Shown: piece by piece, positions 51,948 to 59,904 of the stretch | How positions within the stretch are numbered: the first letter of the stretch is position 1 | Layout of the letters: each line of letters opens with the position of its first letter | Origin: Oscillospiraceae bacterium | GTDB lineage: Bacteria > Bacillota > Clostridia > Oscillospirales > Oscillospiraceae | DNA: 64,000 nt | NCBI GenBank assembly: GCA_017501695.1 | Contig: JAFVWL010000128.1 | Span: forward strand, 62,001-126,000 | Reading direction: 5' to 3' | Notes under the pieces: model-generated | Seen by the model: only the letters and a program-made list of their open reading frames with translations | Told to the model about the DNA's origin: nothing | Databases searched by the model: none | Position numbers and translations under genes: made by a program

Positions 51948-52177
51948 TCAAGGTCCTCCTGTTGGACAGTGTAGGTATAGACATCGAACAGCTTCAGCAG
52001 CTCTCTGATGTCCATGTCTTCCAGACATTCGATGTGATACTTCACACCGTCAATCTCTGCGTATTCTTCACCAAGGGCAATGCCCTCGTTGCAGTTGGGA
52101 CAGGTGTCAATGGCCGGGGGTTCCGGTGCGTTGGGGCATCTGGGATAGCAGGGGCTATGCCAGCAAACACTACACAT
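51944..52177 (-). CDS. Zinc-ribbon small phage protein
   Basis: 77 aa with CSVCWHSPCYPRC and CPNCNE...YHIECLED, a LIM-like cysteine/histidine pattern, then a helical end (IRELLKLFDVYTY). Overlaps the nuclease start by 4 bases. Confidence 0.65.
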   Translation of the reverse strand: MCSVCWHSPCYPRCPNAPEPPAIDTCPNCNEGIALGEEYAEIDGVKYHIECLEDMDIRELLKLFDVYTYTVQQEDLE

Positions 52178-52388
52178 AGTTCATCGCTCCTCTCAGGTTG
52201 ATAGCCATTCGGCTGTAATAGTCGGTCAGTTCATTCTCGAACAGGATCGGCAGATAGGACTGAGGCTTCTTGATGTACTCCAGCTTCTGTACCGAGTACC
52301 CAAGCACCTCCACCCATACCTCCTCCGGGATCGTGAACCCCAGTGTCTTTTCTGCTGACTCAATAGCAGCTACGATCAGATCCTCCAT
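52170..52388 (-). CDS. Small phage protein
   Basis: 72 aa starting MEDLIVAAIESAEKTLGFTI. Helical; conserved-looking LPILFENELTDYYSRMAIN. GAGGAGGAACGACG precedes the ATG. I recall similar proteins next to phage recombination genes; function unknown. Confidence 0.65.
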   Translation of the reverse strand: MEDLIVAAIESAEKTLGFTIPEEVWVEVLGYSVQKLEYIKKPQSYLPILFENELTDYYSRMAINLRGAMNYV

Positions 52389-52400
52389 CGTCGTTCCTCC

Positions 52401-53084
52401 TCAGCTTTCATAGGGGCTTACATAACCCCAGTTCCATGTGTCGTCACTCAGCCACTCACTTGTGAAGTGGTTCCGGGCGCCGTCGCCGTAAAAGTAGATG
52501 TACTCCTCCGGCAACACTCTGCCAGTCACCGCTACGCCGTCTTTCTCAGCGTACCAGCGGTTCAGAACATCCTTGACCAGCATGACGAGTTCTTCATCGA
52601 CCGGATGCGAAGGATCGTAACCGTGGAACTGGCTTTTCTGTGTCACCACTCCTACGATCGTGTCAGGGTAGGATGGATGATCAACACGGTTCAGCACACA
52701 CCAGATAACTGCCGCCTGTTCTGTCTTCGACTGAACGCCTCTCGCCTCGCCCCAGAGCATCTTTGCCAGAACCGTCACCTCGACTTCCGTATAGGGAGGC
52801 TCTTCAGGCTTTGTTTCTTCGGGCTGAGGTTCGATAATCTGTTCCTCCACATATACGAGAGGAACAAGACCCAGTTCGTTATCGCCGGTCTGATCTCCCT
52901 CCCGCTGAGCTACCGTACCGACCGGCGGCTCTGCGATCAGGATGATTGAGTCATCATCCTGTCCGAAGGACTTGACGATCAGTGCTGTCATTACCAGCAG
53001 GATAACCGAAACCAATACCACGAACCTGGGGTTGAGTCTTCTGCGTCTGCGACGCTTTCTGTGCCGTACTGTTGTGCTGTTCAT
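52401..53084 (-). CDS. Membrane-anchored SleB-like cell-wall hydrolase
   Basis: 227 aa. A very basic start (RHRKRRRRRRLNPR) and one transmembrane segment (FVVLVSVILLVMTALIV) precede an acidic linker and a Hydrolase_2/SleB-like domain: VTVLAKMLWGEARGVQSKTE, AAVIWCVLNRVDHPSYP, VVTQKSQFHGYD. The glutamate of WGEARG is the likely catalytic residue. Its place in the early operon, not the lysis cassette, is unusual. The start at 53,084 follows AGGAG; about 131 bases overlap the gene upstream. Confidence 0.82.
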   Translation of the reverse strand: MNSTTVRHRKRRRRRRLNPRFVVLVSVILLVMTALIVKSFGQDDDSIILIAEPPVGTVAQREGDQTGDNELGLVPLVYVEEQIIEPQPEETKPEEPPYTEVEVTVLAKMLWGEARGVQSKTEQAAVIWCVLNRVDHPSYPDTIVGVVTQKSQFHGYDPSHPVDEELVMLVKDVLNRWYAEKDGVAVTGRVLPEEYIYFYGDGARNHFTSEWLSDDTWNWGYVSPYES

Positions 53085-53229
53085 CTTTTCTCCTGTCCTT
53101 TCTTTCCGGCGATGCAAATACGCCGATGTCGATCTTTTTCATTCTGCTCAGAGCTTCGTCGAGGTCTTTGTCGGAGCGAATACCGTATTCAGTTGCAAGC
53201 AACTCTCTAAGAGCTTGAATATCTGCCAC
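52954..53229 (-). CDS. Small phage protein overlapping the hydrolase gene
   Basis: 91 aa from a GTG after GGGGGATAAGTC. The first 45 residues (MADIQALRELLATEYGIRSD, then ALSRMKKIDIGVFASP) look like a real small phage protein. The rest, low in complexity, runs in a different frame through the start of the hydrolase. The overlap may be genuine or the tail may be non-functional read-on. Confidence 0.6.
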   Translation of the reverse strand: MADIQALRELLATEYGIRSDKDLDEALSRMKKIDIGVFASPERKDRRKDEQHNSTAQKASQTQKTQPQVRGIGFGYPAGNDSTDRQVLRTG

Positions 53230-53232
53230 GAC

Positions 53233-53730
53233 TTATCCCCCGTTCATAATCTTGGAACCGATGAGCTTCAGTTCCCCGGCTGCCTTGATGAGTTCATCGA
53301 TGTACTGGAGGATCTCTGCCAGATCCACTCGTTCATCATCCGAAATCACACCGTCGGCTGTGATGTCAATGAGCGTCTCCCGGACTTCATCAACGCTCGT
53401 CTGCTTCAGGCTCTTCAGGAGCCTCATTGTCGTCCGCTCTACGGATGTCAGCGGTTCAGTCGGTATCGGATAGCTCCGACCGATCGGACACTCGCTGGCA
53501 CAGTACCATGTCTTCAGTTCCGGGGCGTTGTACAATTCCGCCATCAGAACGACCTTATCAACCGGGATCACTTTTGTGATGCCAAGCTCATAGTCTGCCA
53601 AACTGGAAACCGATACGCCGAGCATCTCAGCGGCGCCTTCCCGGCTGTTGAGCTTGTCGTTGTATCTTGCGGCCTCTTTCCTACAGCGGAAACAAGGATT
53701 TTCGCTTGCCTTTATAGCATCTCGCCCCAT
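53233..53730 (-). CDS. XRE-family regulator
   Basis: 165 aa. A cysteine pair (CFRCRKEAARY) leads into an HTH (LNSREGAAEMLGVSVSSLAD, YELGITKVIPVDKVVLMAEL), then CASECPIG and a helical C-terminal region. GGAGG is eight bases before the ATG at 53,730. Second regulator of the early operon, right after cro. Confidence 0.75.
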   Translation of the reverse strand: MGRDAIKASENPCFRCRKEAARYNDKLNSREGAAEMLGVSVSSLADYELGITKVIPVDKVVLMAELYNAPELKTWYCASECPIGRSYPIPTEPLTSVERTTMRLLKSLKQTSVDEVRETLIDITADGVISDDERVDLAEILQYIDELIKAAGELKLIGSKIMNGG

Positions 53731-53765
53731 TTTCATTACCTCCTTTCTGCGCTATACTGTTTGCA

Positions 53766-53806
53766 ACCGGTAAGCCATGTGCACTAACTTACCGATTTGG
53801 TAAGTT
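53766..53806. promoter_or_regulatory. Operator at the end of cro
   Basis: AACTTACC-n5-GGTAAGTT (53,786-53,806) is one of the most complete copies of the phage operator, with another half-site GGTAAG at 53,769-53,774. It overlaps the cro stop and lies just before the next regulator. No clear -35/-10 pair was found, so it may act on elongation or in looping. Confidence 0.65.
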
Positions 53807-54007
53807 GCCATCAAAAAAAATGGCATTTACCTGATCGCTGGTCAGCTCAAGTACCCGTGCGATGATCGGGATCTCGTCAAGGGTGAACTTGACTTCGCCG
53901 TTCTCCTTCTTGGCGTAGGTATCGGGAGATTTACCGATTGCCTTCGCCATATCCGGTCGGCTCAGGTTCTTTCGCTTTCTGGCGTATTCGAGTCCCAGCT
54001 TATCCAT
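53789..54007 (-). CDS. Cro-like XRE repressor
   Basis: 72 aa. A single HTH domain: LEYARKRKNLSRPDMAKAIG, KSPDTYAKKENG, and a short end. GGGGGTGACCAG precedes the ATG. It is the first gene of the leftward early operon, divergent from the CI-like gene, which defines the lysis-lysogeny switch. Confidence 0.85.
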   Translation of the reverse strand: MDKLGLEYARKRKNLSRPDMAKAIGKSPDTYAKKENGEVKFTLDEIPIIARVLELTSDQVNAIFFDGNLPNR

Positions 54008-54032
54008 CTGGTCACCCCCTTTCGTTTTCTTT

Positions 54033-54062
54033 ATTCTAACTTACCGATATGGTAAGTGTCAA
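54033..54062 (-). promoter_or_regulatory. Early leftward promoter with full operator
   Basis: -35 TTGACA (54,057-54,062), 18-bp spacer, -10 TAGAAT (54,033-54,038). ACTTACC-n5-GGTAAGT (54,039-54,057) fills the spacer, so a bound repressor would directly exclude RNA polymerase. Confidence 0.85.
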
Positions 54063-54091
54063 GAGGAAAATTATAATTTTGGTCAGTTTTA

Positions 54092-54131
54092 TTTACAAAT
54101 CGGCAAGGATGTTATAAAATCGGTAAGTAAG
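54092..54131 (+). promoter_or_regulatory. Promoter of the repressor operon with operator half-site
   Basis: -35 TTTACA (54,092-54,097), 17-bp spacer, -10 TAAAAT (54,115-54,120). GGTAAGTAAG just downstream resembles a single operator half, suggesting weak autoregulation. Confidence 0.75.
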
Positions 54132-54150
54132 TTCTTCAGGAGGTCGCACT

Positions 54151-54531
54151 ATGTATAACAAGGCTACTTTCGCACATCAATTCAGATCTCTCATCGAAAG
54201 CAAAGGTCTCACCCAGCGAATCATCGCTGATCGAATCAATACCACCGAAACGACTATCTCCCGCTATGTATCCGGTGCCCGTACTCCCAACATCGAAACT
54301 GCTGTGGAGCTTGCCCAGGTACTTGGTGTTTCCATGGACACTCTCGTCGGTATCGACACTCCCGCACCTTCTCGCATGGCACCCGACCTCAGTATTCTGA
54401 TCGAGTGCTACGGCAAGGCTTCCACCGCTGACCGCCAGGTTCTCTGGACTCTGCTGGATCGCTACATGACCCCAGAGCAGCGCATGGTCATCGCCACTGT
54501 CGAGCGTGAAGAAAAAAGCGAAGCCGTGTAA
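54151..54531 (+). CDS. CI-like lysogeny repressor
   Basis: 126 aa. N-terminal XRE HTH (SLIESKGLTQRIIADRINTT, ETTISRYVSGARTPNIETAV), then a short helical C-terminal half (LLDRYMTPEQRMVIATVE) that could dimerise. No peptidase domain is seen, so induction would not follow the LexA-type self-cleavage path. Good GGAGG site; first gene of the plus-strand lysogeny operon. Confidence 0.85.
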   Translation: MYNKATFAHQFRSLIESKGLTQRIIADRINTTETTISRYVSGARTPNIETAVELAQVLGVSMDTLVGIDTPAPSRMAPDLSILIECYGKASTADRQVLWTLLDRYMTPEQRMVIATVEREEKSEAV

Positions 54532-54577
54532 CTGCAAACGGTAACATCATCTATCTTGTCAAGAGGAGGCGTTAACC

Positions 54578-55186
54578 GTGAAGCAGCATCTTCGTGGCGA
54601 CGAGCATATCGTATTCGACGGTATGCCTACCGGCTATCTGCTTCAGGATTTCTGGGCATGGCACTCATCTGATCTCTTGAACAACACCCTCCGTGGTTCG
54701 TTCTGCGAGTTCATCGTTTCCGCAGCACTCGGCGTAGATCTATCCGGCACCAATGATGACTGGGGTGCCTACGATGTCGAGTTCCCTTTTCAGTGGAACG
54801 ACGGTGTTTCCGACAACAATGTCGTGAAGATCGAAGTCAAGAGCAGTGCCTACCTCCAGGCATGGGAGCAGAGCAAACTATCCAGTATTCAGTTCAGCAT
54901 CAGACCTACAAAGGCATGGACTCCTCAAGCCGGATATGACAGCGAAACCAAGCGTCAGTCCGATGTCTATGTCTTCTGTCTGTACACTGAAACTGACCGC
55001 ACAAAAGCAGACCCGCTGACCTTGGATGGCTGGGACTTCTATGTCGTGCCCACAAGCAAGCTGGATGCCCTCTGCGGCTCTCAGAAAAGCCTATCTCTCC
55101 CCGGTCTTATTGCACTTGATCCCATAAAAACGGACTACTCAGGCATCCGGGAGGCTGTCATTGCCAGCGTGCAGAGTTGTGCATAA
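54578..55186 (+). CDS. PD-(D/E)XK-like protein of the lysogeny module
   Basis: 202 aa from a GTG after GAGGAGGCGTTAACC. A nuclease-like constellation is visible: E44 (GSFCEFIVS), D66 (WGAYDVEFP), E86 and K88 (VVKIEVKSS), then Q94. This suggests a restriction-endonuclease fold; no known family is recognised. Being co-expressed with the repressor in the lysogen, it may be a superinfection-immunity or defence gene. A terminator follows immediately. Confidence 0.6.
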   Translation: MKQHLRGDEHIVFDGMPTGYLLQDFWAWHSSDLLNNTLRGSFCEFIVSAALGVDLSGTNDDWGAYDVEFPFQWNDGVSDNNVVKIEVKSSAYLQAWEQSKLSSIQFSIRPTKAWTPQAGYDSETKRQSDVYVFCLYTETDRTKADPLTLDGWDFYVVPTSKLDALCGSQKSLSLPGLIALDPIKTDYSGIREAVIASVQSCA

Positions 55187-55190
55187 CAAC

Positions 55191-55224
55191 AAAGCAGCTC
55201 CGCCAGAACGGAGCTGCTTTTTCT
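55191..55224 (+). terminator. Terminator between the nuclease-like gene and integrase
   Basis: AAAGCAGCTCCG and CGGAGCTGCTTT form a perfect 12-bp stem with a CCAGAA loop, followed by TTCT. It would keep integrase expression low in the lysogen. Confidence 0.85.
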
Positions 55225-55242
55225 ACTATATGGAGGTTCACT

Positions 55243-56982
55243 ATGGCAAAACCAAAGACAATCTTCGAGCAAGTCCTGGAGATGAAGAAGATCGCCATCT
55301 ACATTCGAGTTTCCACGCAGTATCAGGTAGACCGTGCAAGTCTGCCGGTTCAGCGTGAGGAGCTTATCAACTATGCCCGGTACGCCCTGGGGATCGAAGC
55401 CTACGAGGTCTTCGAGGACGCCGGTTACTCCGCAAAGAACACAGATCGCCCAGCCTATCAGCAGATGATGGCACGGGTTCGCACCGGCGAGTTCAGCCAT
55501 GTGCTTGTCTGGAAGATCGACCGCATAAGCCGTAACCTACTGGACTTTGCAGCCATGTACAAGGAACTGAAGGAACTGGGCGTGATCTTCGTATCGAAAA
55601 ACGAACAGTTCGACACTTCCTCTGCGATGGGCGAGGCCATGCTGAAGATCATCCTGGTCTTTGCCGAGCTGGAGCGTAATATGACTTCCGAGCGTGTCAG
55701 CGCCGTCATGGTGTCCAGAGCCAACAGTGGCAAATGGAACGGCGGCAAGATCCCCTTCGGCTACGACTACGACAAGCAGACCAAGGAGTTCTCCATCAAC
55801 AGCAGTGAGGCCGCCGTGATCCGCACGGTGTATGATCTGTACGAAACCCACTGGTCGCTGGTCACAGTGGCGAAGATCCTGAATGAGAAGGGCATACTCC
55901 CCCGGAGTGGCAAGCCTTGGAACCCGACGACCGTCAGAACCATGCTGGTCAATCCGTTCTATGTCGGCATCTACCGGTACAACCGGCACGACGAGAACAA
56001 TCCCAAGCGGTTTTCTCTGAAACCGGAAACGGAGTGGATCATCATAGAGGATCACCATCCAGCGATCATCGACAAGGATCGCCAGGACCGAATAATAGCT
56101 ACCCTTCAGAAGCGGCAGCGTGGCAAGTACGGACAGTATTCCACTTATCAGCGCAAGAACATTCACATCTTCGCCGGTCTGCTACGGTGTGGTAACTGTG
56201 GCAGCAACATGGCCTCGACCATCGACCGGGCACGAAGCGATGGCTGGCGACCCTCAGTCTATATATGCAGCCGTCGGCGCCGGTTCGATGACTGCCAGAA
56301 CAAATACATCTCTGATGTCACCCTGGGTCCCTTCGTCCTGAACTACATCGCCAACATGATCAAGGCAAGCAACAGCTTCGGCAAAACCACCAGCATAGAC
56401 ACACTTCAGAAGAAGCTCCTCCGTGGCGAATACTTCGCTGACATCGATCACATCGGTCGTCCCGGTCTGGAAGAGCTGTACAACCACCTTCGGGATGGAG
56501 TCGGCACTCTGGAGTACAAACCTCAGCCAGTCGATGCAGCGGAGAGTTTGGCGGCGATTAGCGAGAAGGACATCCTGCTGTCCGAGAAGCGCCGTCTGGA
56601 ACGAGCGCTCAGCCGTCTGAAGTCCCTGTTCCTATACAGCGAGGATACCATGGCTGAGAAGGACTACATCGTGGAGCGTAAGCAGATTCTTGACTCCCTG
56701 GAGGATGTCAACGCACGGCTGGAGGAAGTCGAGCGTACTGCCACCGCAGCCCTTTCCTTGTCAGATGACGAGTTCATGGCAAAGGCCAGCTACTTCATCA
56801 TGGCACAACAATTACAGGACAAAAGGTTCGTGGACTACGAGAAATTCATCCGCAAGATTGACCCTCAAATTGTTAAGGATTTCATCAATTCTGTCGTACA
56901 AAACTTTTGTATAAAAGACGGGCGGATCGTGTCAATTCTCTTCAAAAACGGCATAGAGCATCAATTCTTTTACAAGGACTAA
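55243..56982 (+). CDS. int: Large serine recombinase (integrase)
   Basis: 579 aa. Catalytic domain: IAIYIRVSTQ with nucleophile S24, then SHVLVWKIDRISRN. A recombinase domain follows (GGKIPFGYDYDKQ, NPFYVGIYRYN), then a zinc ribbon (LLRCGNCGSNM, ICSRRRRFDDCQN) and a coiled-coil region near 460-530. This matches phage large serine integrases, which use short attP/attB cores. The start at 55,243 follows GGAGG. Nearest gene to the right prophage end. Confidence 0.95.
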   Translation: MAKPKTIFEQVLEMKKIAIYIRVSTQYQVDRASLPVQREELINYARYALGIEAYEVFEDAGYSAKNTDRPAYQQMMARVRTGEFSHVLVWKIDRISRNLLDFAAMYKELKELGVIFVSKNEQFDTSSAMGEAMLKIILVFAELERNMTSERVSAVMVSRANSGKWNGGKIPFGYDYDKQTKEFSINSSEAAVIRTVYDLYETHWSLVTVAKILNEKGILPRSGKPWNPTTVRTMLVNPFYVGIYRYNRHDENNPKRFSLKPETEWIIIEDHHPAIIDKDRQDRIIATLQKRQRGKYGQYSTYQRKNIHIFAGLLRCGNCGSNMASTIDRARSDGWRPSVYICSRRRRFDDCQNKYISDVTLGPFVLNYIANMIKASNSFGKTTSIDTLQKKLLRGEYFADIDHIGRPGLEELYNHLRDGVGTLEYKPQPVDAAESLAAISEKDILLSEKRRLERALSRLKSLFLYSEDTMAEKDYIVERKQILDSLEDVNARLEEVERTATAALSLSDDEFMAKASYFIMAQQLQDKRFVDYEKFIRKIDPQIVKDFINSVVQNFCIKDGRIVSILFKNGIEHQFFYKD

Positions 56983-56988
56983 GCAAAG

Positions 56989-57027
56989 AAAAAAGCCTGA
57001 AAACCCTTGCGGTTCCAGGCTTTTTTC
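56989..57027. terminator. Bidirectional terminator at the prophage-host junction
   Basis: AAAAGCCTG (56,991-56,999) pairs with CAGGCTTTT (57,016-57,024), flanked by A-run and T-run, so it can stop both the integrase and queA transcripts. The right attachment junction lies in or near it. Confidence 0.85.
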
Positions 57028-58077
57028 TTATTCATCTTTGGGGTCAGGCGTCACGCTTCCGATATACATCGCATCGCCGAAGGAGAAAAATCTATATCTC
57101 TCACGGACGGCCTCCTCATAGGCGGCGATCACATTTTCCCGTCCCGCGAAAGCGGATACCAGCATAACCAGGGTACTTTCCGGCAGGTGAAAATTGGTGA
57201 TCAGTCCGTCCATGGCTTTGAAGGAATATCCGGGGAAGATAAAAATTTCCGTCCATTTGGACCCGGCTTCGAAGGTTCCGTCCTCCTTCACCAGGCTTTC
57301 CAGAGTCCGGCAGGAGGTGGTGCCCACGCAGATCACCCGGCCTCCGTTGGCCTTGGTCTCGTTCAGGACAGCCGCCGTTTCCGCGCTGATCATACACAGC
57401 TCGCTGTGCATATGATGGTCGGAGATTTCCTCCGCCTTTACAGGCCGGAAGGTGCCCAGGCCCACATGGAGGGTCACAAAGGCAGTCTTCACACCCATGG
57501 CCCGGACCTTTTCCAGCAGCTCAGGGGTCCAATGAAGCCCGGCAGTCGGTGCGGCGGCGGAGCCCACTTCCCTGGAATAGACGGTCTGATACCTCTCCTG
57601 ATCCTGCAGCTCTGCCTTAATGTAGGGCGGCAGAGGCATTTTACCCAGCCGTTCCAACACCTCCAGGAAAATGCCCTCGTAGTGGAATTCCACGATCCGG
57701 TTGCCGTCCTCCTTGACCTCCACTACGGTTGCCCTCAACTCTCCGTCACCGAACAGGACCTCATTGCCTGCCTGCATTTTCCGGCCGGGCTTGCACAGGC
57801 ACTCCCAGCGCTTATTCCCCAGGTCCCGCAGCAGCAGCACCTCCACGGCACCGCCGGTGGGTCGGTGACCCAGGAGCCGGGCAGGCAGGACCCGGGAATC
57901 ATTCATCACCAGGCAGTCCCCAGGCTGCAAATAATCGATGATATCATAAAAATGCCGGTGCTCCACCGCGCCGGTTACCCGGTCCAGCTTCAGCAGGCGG
58001 GAATTATCCCGTTGCTCCAGGGGGGTCTGAGCAATCAAATCCTCCGGCAGGTTATACCAAAAATCATGGGTTTTCAT
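57028..58077 (-). CDS. queA: S-adenosylmethionine:tRNA ribosyltransferase-isomerase
   Basis: 349 aa, full length. QueA makes epoxyqueuosine in tRNA from the AdoMet ribosyl group. Seen: [54 protein letters not shown] and [13 protein letters not shown]. The start at 58,077 follows AGAGGGATTAGT. Intact despite the prophage beside its 3' end. Confidence 0.96.
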   Translation of the reverse strand: MKTHDFWYNLPEDLIAQTPLEQRDNSRLLKLDRVTGAVEHRHFYDIIDYLQPGDCLVMNDSRVLPARLLGHRPTGGAVEVLLLRDLGNKRWECLCKPGRKMQAGNEVLFGDGELRATVVEVKEDGNRIVEFHYEGIFLEVLERLGKMPLPPYIKAELQDQERYQTVYSREVGSAAAPTAGLHWTPELLEKVRAMGVKTAFVTLHVGLGTFRPVKAEEISDHHMHSELCMISAETAAVLNETKANGGRVICVGTTSCRTLESLVKEDGTFEAGSKWTEIFIFPGYSFKAMDGLITNFHLPESTLVMLVSAFAGRENVIAAYEEAVRERYRFFSFGDAMYIGSVTPDPKDE

Positions 58078-58107
58078 ACTAATCCCTCTTTTCGTCTTAA
58101 CCAATGT

Positions 58108-58136
58108 ATTATATCCCATTGTGACGTTTTTTGCAA
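58108..58136 (-). promoter_or_regulatory. queA promoter
   Basis: -35 TTGCAA (58,131-58,136), exact 17-bp spacer, -10 TATAAT (58,108-58,113). Confidence 0.75.
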
Positions 58137-58184
58137 CAAGCAAAACGAAGCCCATTGGCATAGATTGGTGTGGAGGTAATGCTT

Positions 58185-59057
58185 ATGGAAAAACCCCTTT
58201 TTACCGGAGCCTGCACGGCTCTGGTCACACCTTTTTTGAACGGTCAGATCAACTTTCCCCTTGTGGATGTTTTAATTCGGCGGCAGATCAGCGCCGGAAT
58301 CCGGGCCATCGTCCTGGCCGGGACCACAGGGGAAGCCCCTACCCTCTCCGACGCGGAGAAAATCGAGCTTTTCCGCCGGGGCAAGAACGCCGCCGGGAAA
58401 GACTGTCTTATCATCGCCGGAACCGGGTCCAACGACACCGCCCATGCCGTGGACCTAAGTCTTGCAGCCCAGGAAGCCGGAGCCGACGCGCTGTTGGTGG
58501 TCAGTCCTTATTACAACAAAGCCACGCCGGATGGGATCTTCGCCCATTATCTGGCCATTGCCCACGCCGTATCAATTCCCATCATTGTATATAACGTCCC
58601 CTCCCGCACCGGGCTGGACATCCCCGTGTCCGTATATCGGCGGCTGTCCCGGATTCCCAACATTGCCGGAGTCAAGGAAGCATCCACAGATGTTGCGAAA
58701 ATCACCCGGATCCGCATGGCCTGCGGCCCGGGCTTTGGCATCTGGTCCGGAAATGATGACCTGGCGGTGCCCGTAACTGCCCTGGGCGGCAACGGTGTCA
58801 TATCCGTTACTGCCAATGTGCTTCCTCAGGAGGTCAGCGATATGGTCCAGGCGGCTCTGGATGCTGATCTGGACACCGCCGCGTCGCTGCAAGCGAAGCT
58901 GCAGCCATTGAACGACCTGCTGTTCTGCGAGGTCAACCCCATCCCCGTGAAGGCCGCCATGGCAAAACTGGGCTACGACTGCGGCAATTGCCGCCTGCCC
59001 CTGACAGAGCTTTCCAAAGAAAATCAGGCCAGACTGAATTCCTTCTTCCGGACATAA
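58185..59057 (+). CDS. dapA: 4-hydroxy-tetrahydrodipicolinate synthase
   Basis: 290 aa, normal length. It condenses pyruvate with aspartate semialdehyde for lysine and diaminopimelate synthesis. VLAGTTGEAPTLSDAEK, YYNKATPDGIFAHY, YNVPSRTGLDI and IAGVKEAS (Schiff-base lysine) are present. GGAGGTAATGCTT sets the ATG at 58,185. Divergent from queA. Confidence 0.95.
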   Translation: MEKPLFTGACTALVTPFLNGQINFPLVDVLIRRQISAGIRAIVLAGTTGEAPTLSDAEKIELFRRGKNAAGKDCLIIAGTGSNDTAHAVDLSLAAQEAGADALLVVSPYYNKATPDGIFAHYLAIAHAVSIPIIVYNVPSRTGLDIPVSVYRRLSRIPNIAGVKEASTDVAKITRIRMACGPGFGIWSGNDDLAVPVTALGGNGVISVTANVLPQEVSDMVQAALDADLDTAASLQAKLQPLNDLLFCEVNPIPVKAAMAKLGYDCGNCRLPLTELSKENQARLNSFFRT

Positions 59058-59062
59058 AAACA

Positions 59063-59086
59063 GCACCGCAGCATTTGCTGCGGTGC
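59063..59086. terminator. Terminator between dapA and the GDPD gene
   Basis: GCACCGCAGC-ATTT-GCTGCGGTGC, perfect 10-bp stem. It serves the converging genes; T residues follow on the minus strand after a TG. Confidence 0.8.
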
Positions 59087-59091
59087 AATTA

Positions 59092-59901
59092 TTAATTCGG
59101 CTCAAAGCCTTCGAAAATCGGGATCCAGCCCTCCCGGACAGCAGTCGCATAGGCGTTTTTGCTTTTGATGGTCCAGGTCACACCCTGAACGCCCCAGAAT
59201 TTCCGAACTAAGAGATTGCTGAAATGCCGACGGTCCGCGTACTTATAGGCCACAAAATCCGGCAGGCCCAGGAAATTCTCAATCTGCGTCTGGAGAATGA
59301 ACTTCAGGATCCAGGGCAGCTTGGAATTGGAGCGGAAGAAATTCTCCGTCAACTGGCCCCGGATAATGTCCGGGCGGTGTTTTTTCAGCCAAATCACACA
59401 ACGGGGATCAAAGGACTCGATGCAGTAAGCACCCTGGTAGCCATCCAGCATAGCGCAGGTTTTTTCGCACAGGGCGGCGTAATTGCTACCGTCCACCTTC
59501 AGCTCCACGATCAGCGGTGCTTTCCCGGCGAACAGGTCCAGGACCTGCCGGAACTGGGGAATGGTTTCCTGGGTCCCGTTCAGGCGGTAGTTAGTCAGTT
59601 CCTCCGTGGTCAGGTCCTCCACCTTGCCCTCGGCCCCGGTGGTGCGCTTCAGGGCACTGTCGTGGATCACAGCTAAGTTACCGTCCTTCAGCAGATGTAC
59701 ATCCAGTTCGATGCCATAGCCCTTATCCAGTGCCGCCCGGAAAGCGGACATGGAATTTTCCGGTCGAACTTGATTATGCAGTCCCCGGTGGGCATAGCTC
59801 CACTGTTTCAGTTCCGCAAGGCCCGGATGACCGGACCGGCCCCGAATGGCCAGCAGATACAGCAGGGCAAGAACAAAAATGATAATTACAACAATTTCCA
59901 T
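59092..59901 (-). CDS. Glycerophosphodiester phosphodiesterase, membrane-anchored
   Basis: 269 aa. An N-terminal membrane segment (IVVIIIFVLALLYLLAI) precedes the GDPD barrel: YAHRGLHNQVRPENSMSAF, GIELDVHLLKDGNLAVIHD, LIVELKV. These give the HR, E-x-D and H catalytic set. It releases glycerol-3-phosphate from lipid head groups or teichoic acid material. Three bases behind the transporter gene, so one operon. Confidence 0.9.
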   Translation of the reverse strand: MEIVVIIIFVLALLYLLAIRGRSGHPGLAELKQWSYAHRGLHNQVRPENSMSAFRAALDKGYGIELDVHLLKDGNLAVIHDSALKRTTGAEGKVEDLTTEELTNYRLNGTQETIPQFRQVLDLFAGKAPLIVELKVDGSNYAALCEKTCAMLDGYQGAYCIESFDPRCVIWLKKHRPDIIRGQLTENFFRSNSKLPWILKFILQTQIENFLGLPDFVAYKYADRRHFSNLLVRKFWGVQGVTWTIKSKNAYATAVREGWIPIFEGFEPN

Positions 59902-59904
59902 ACT

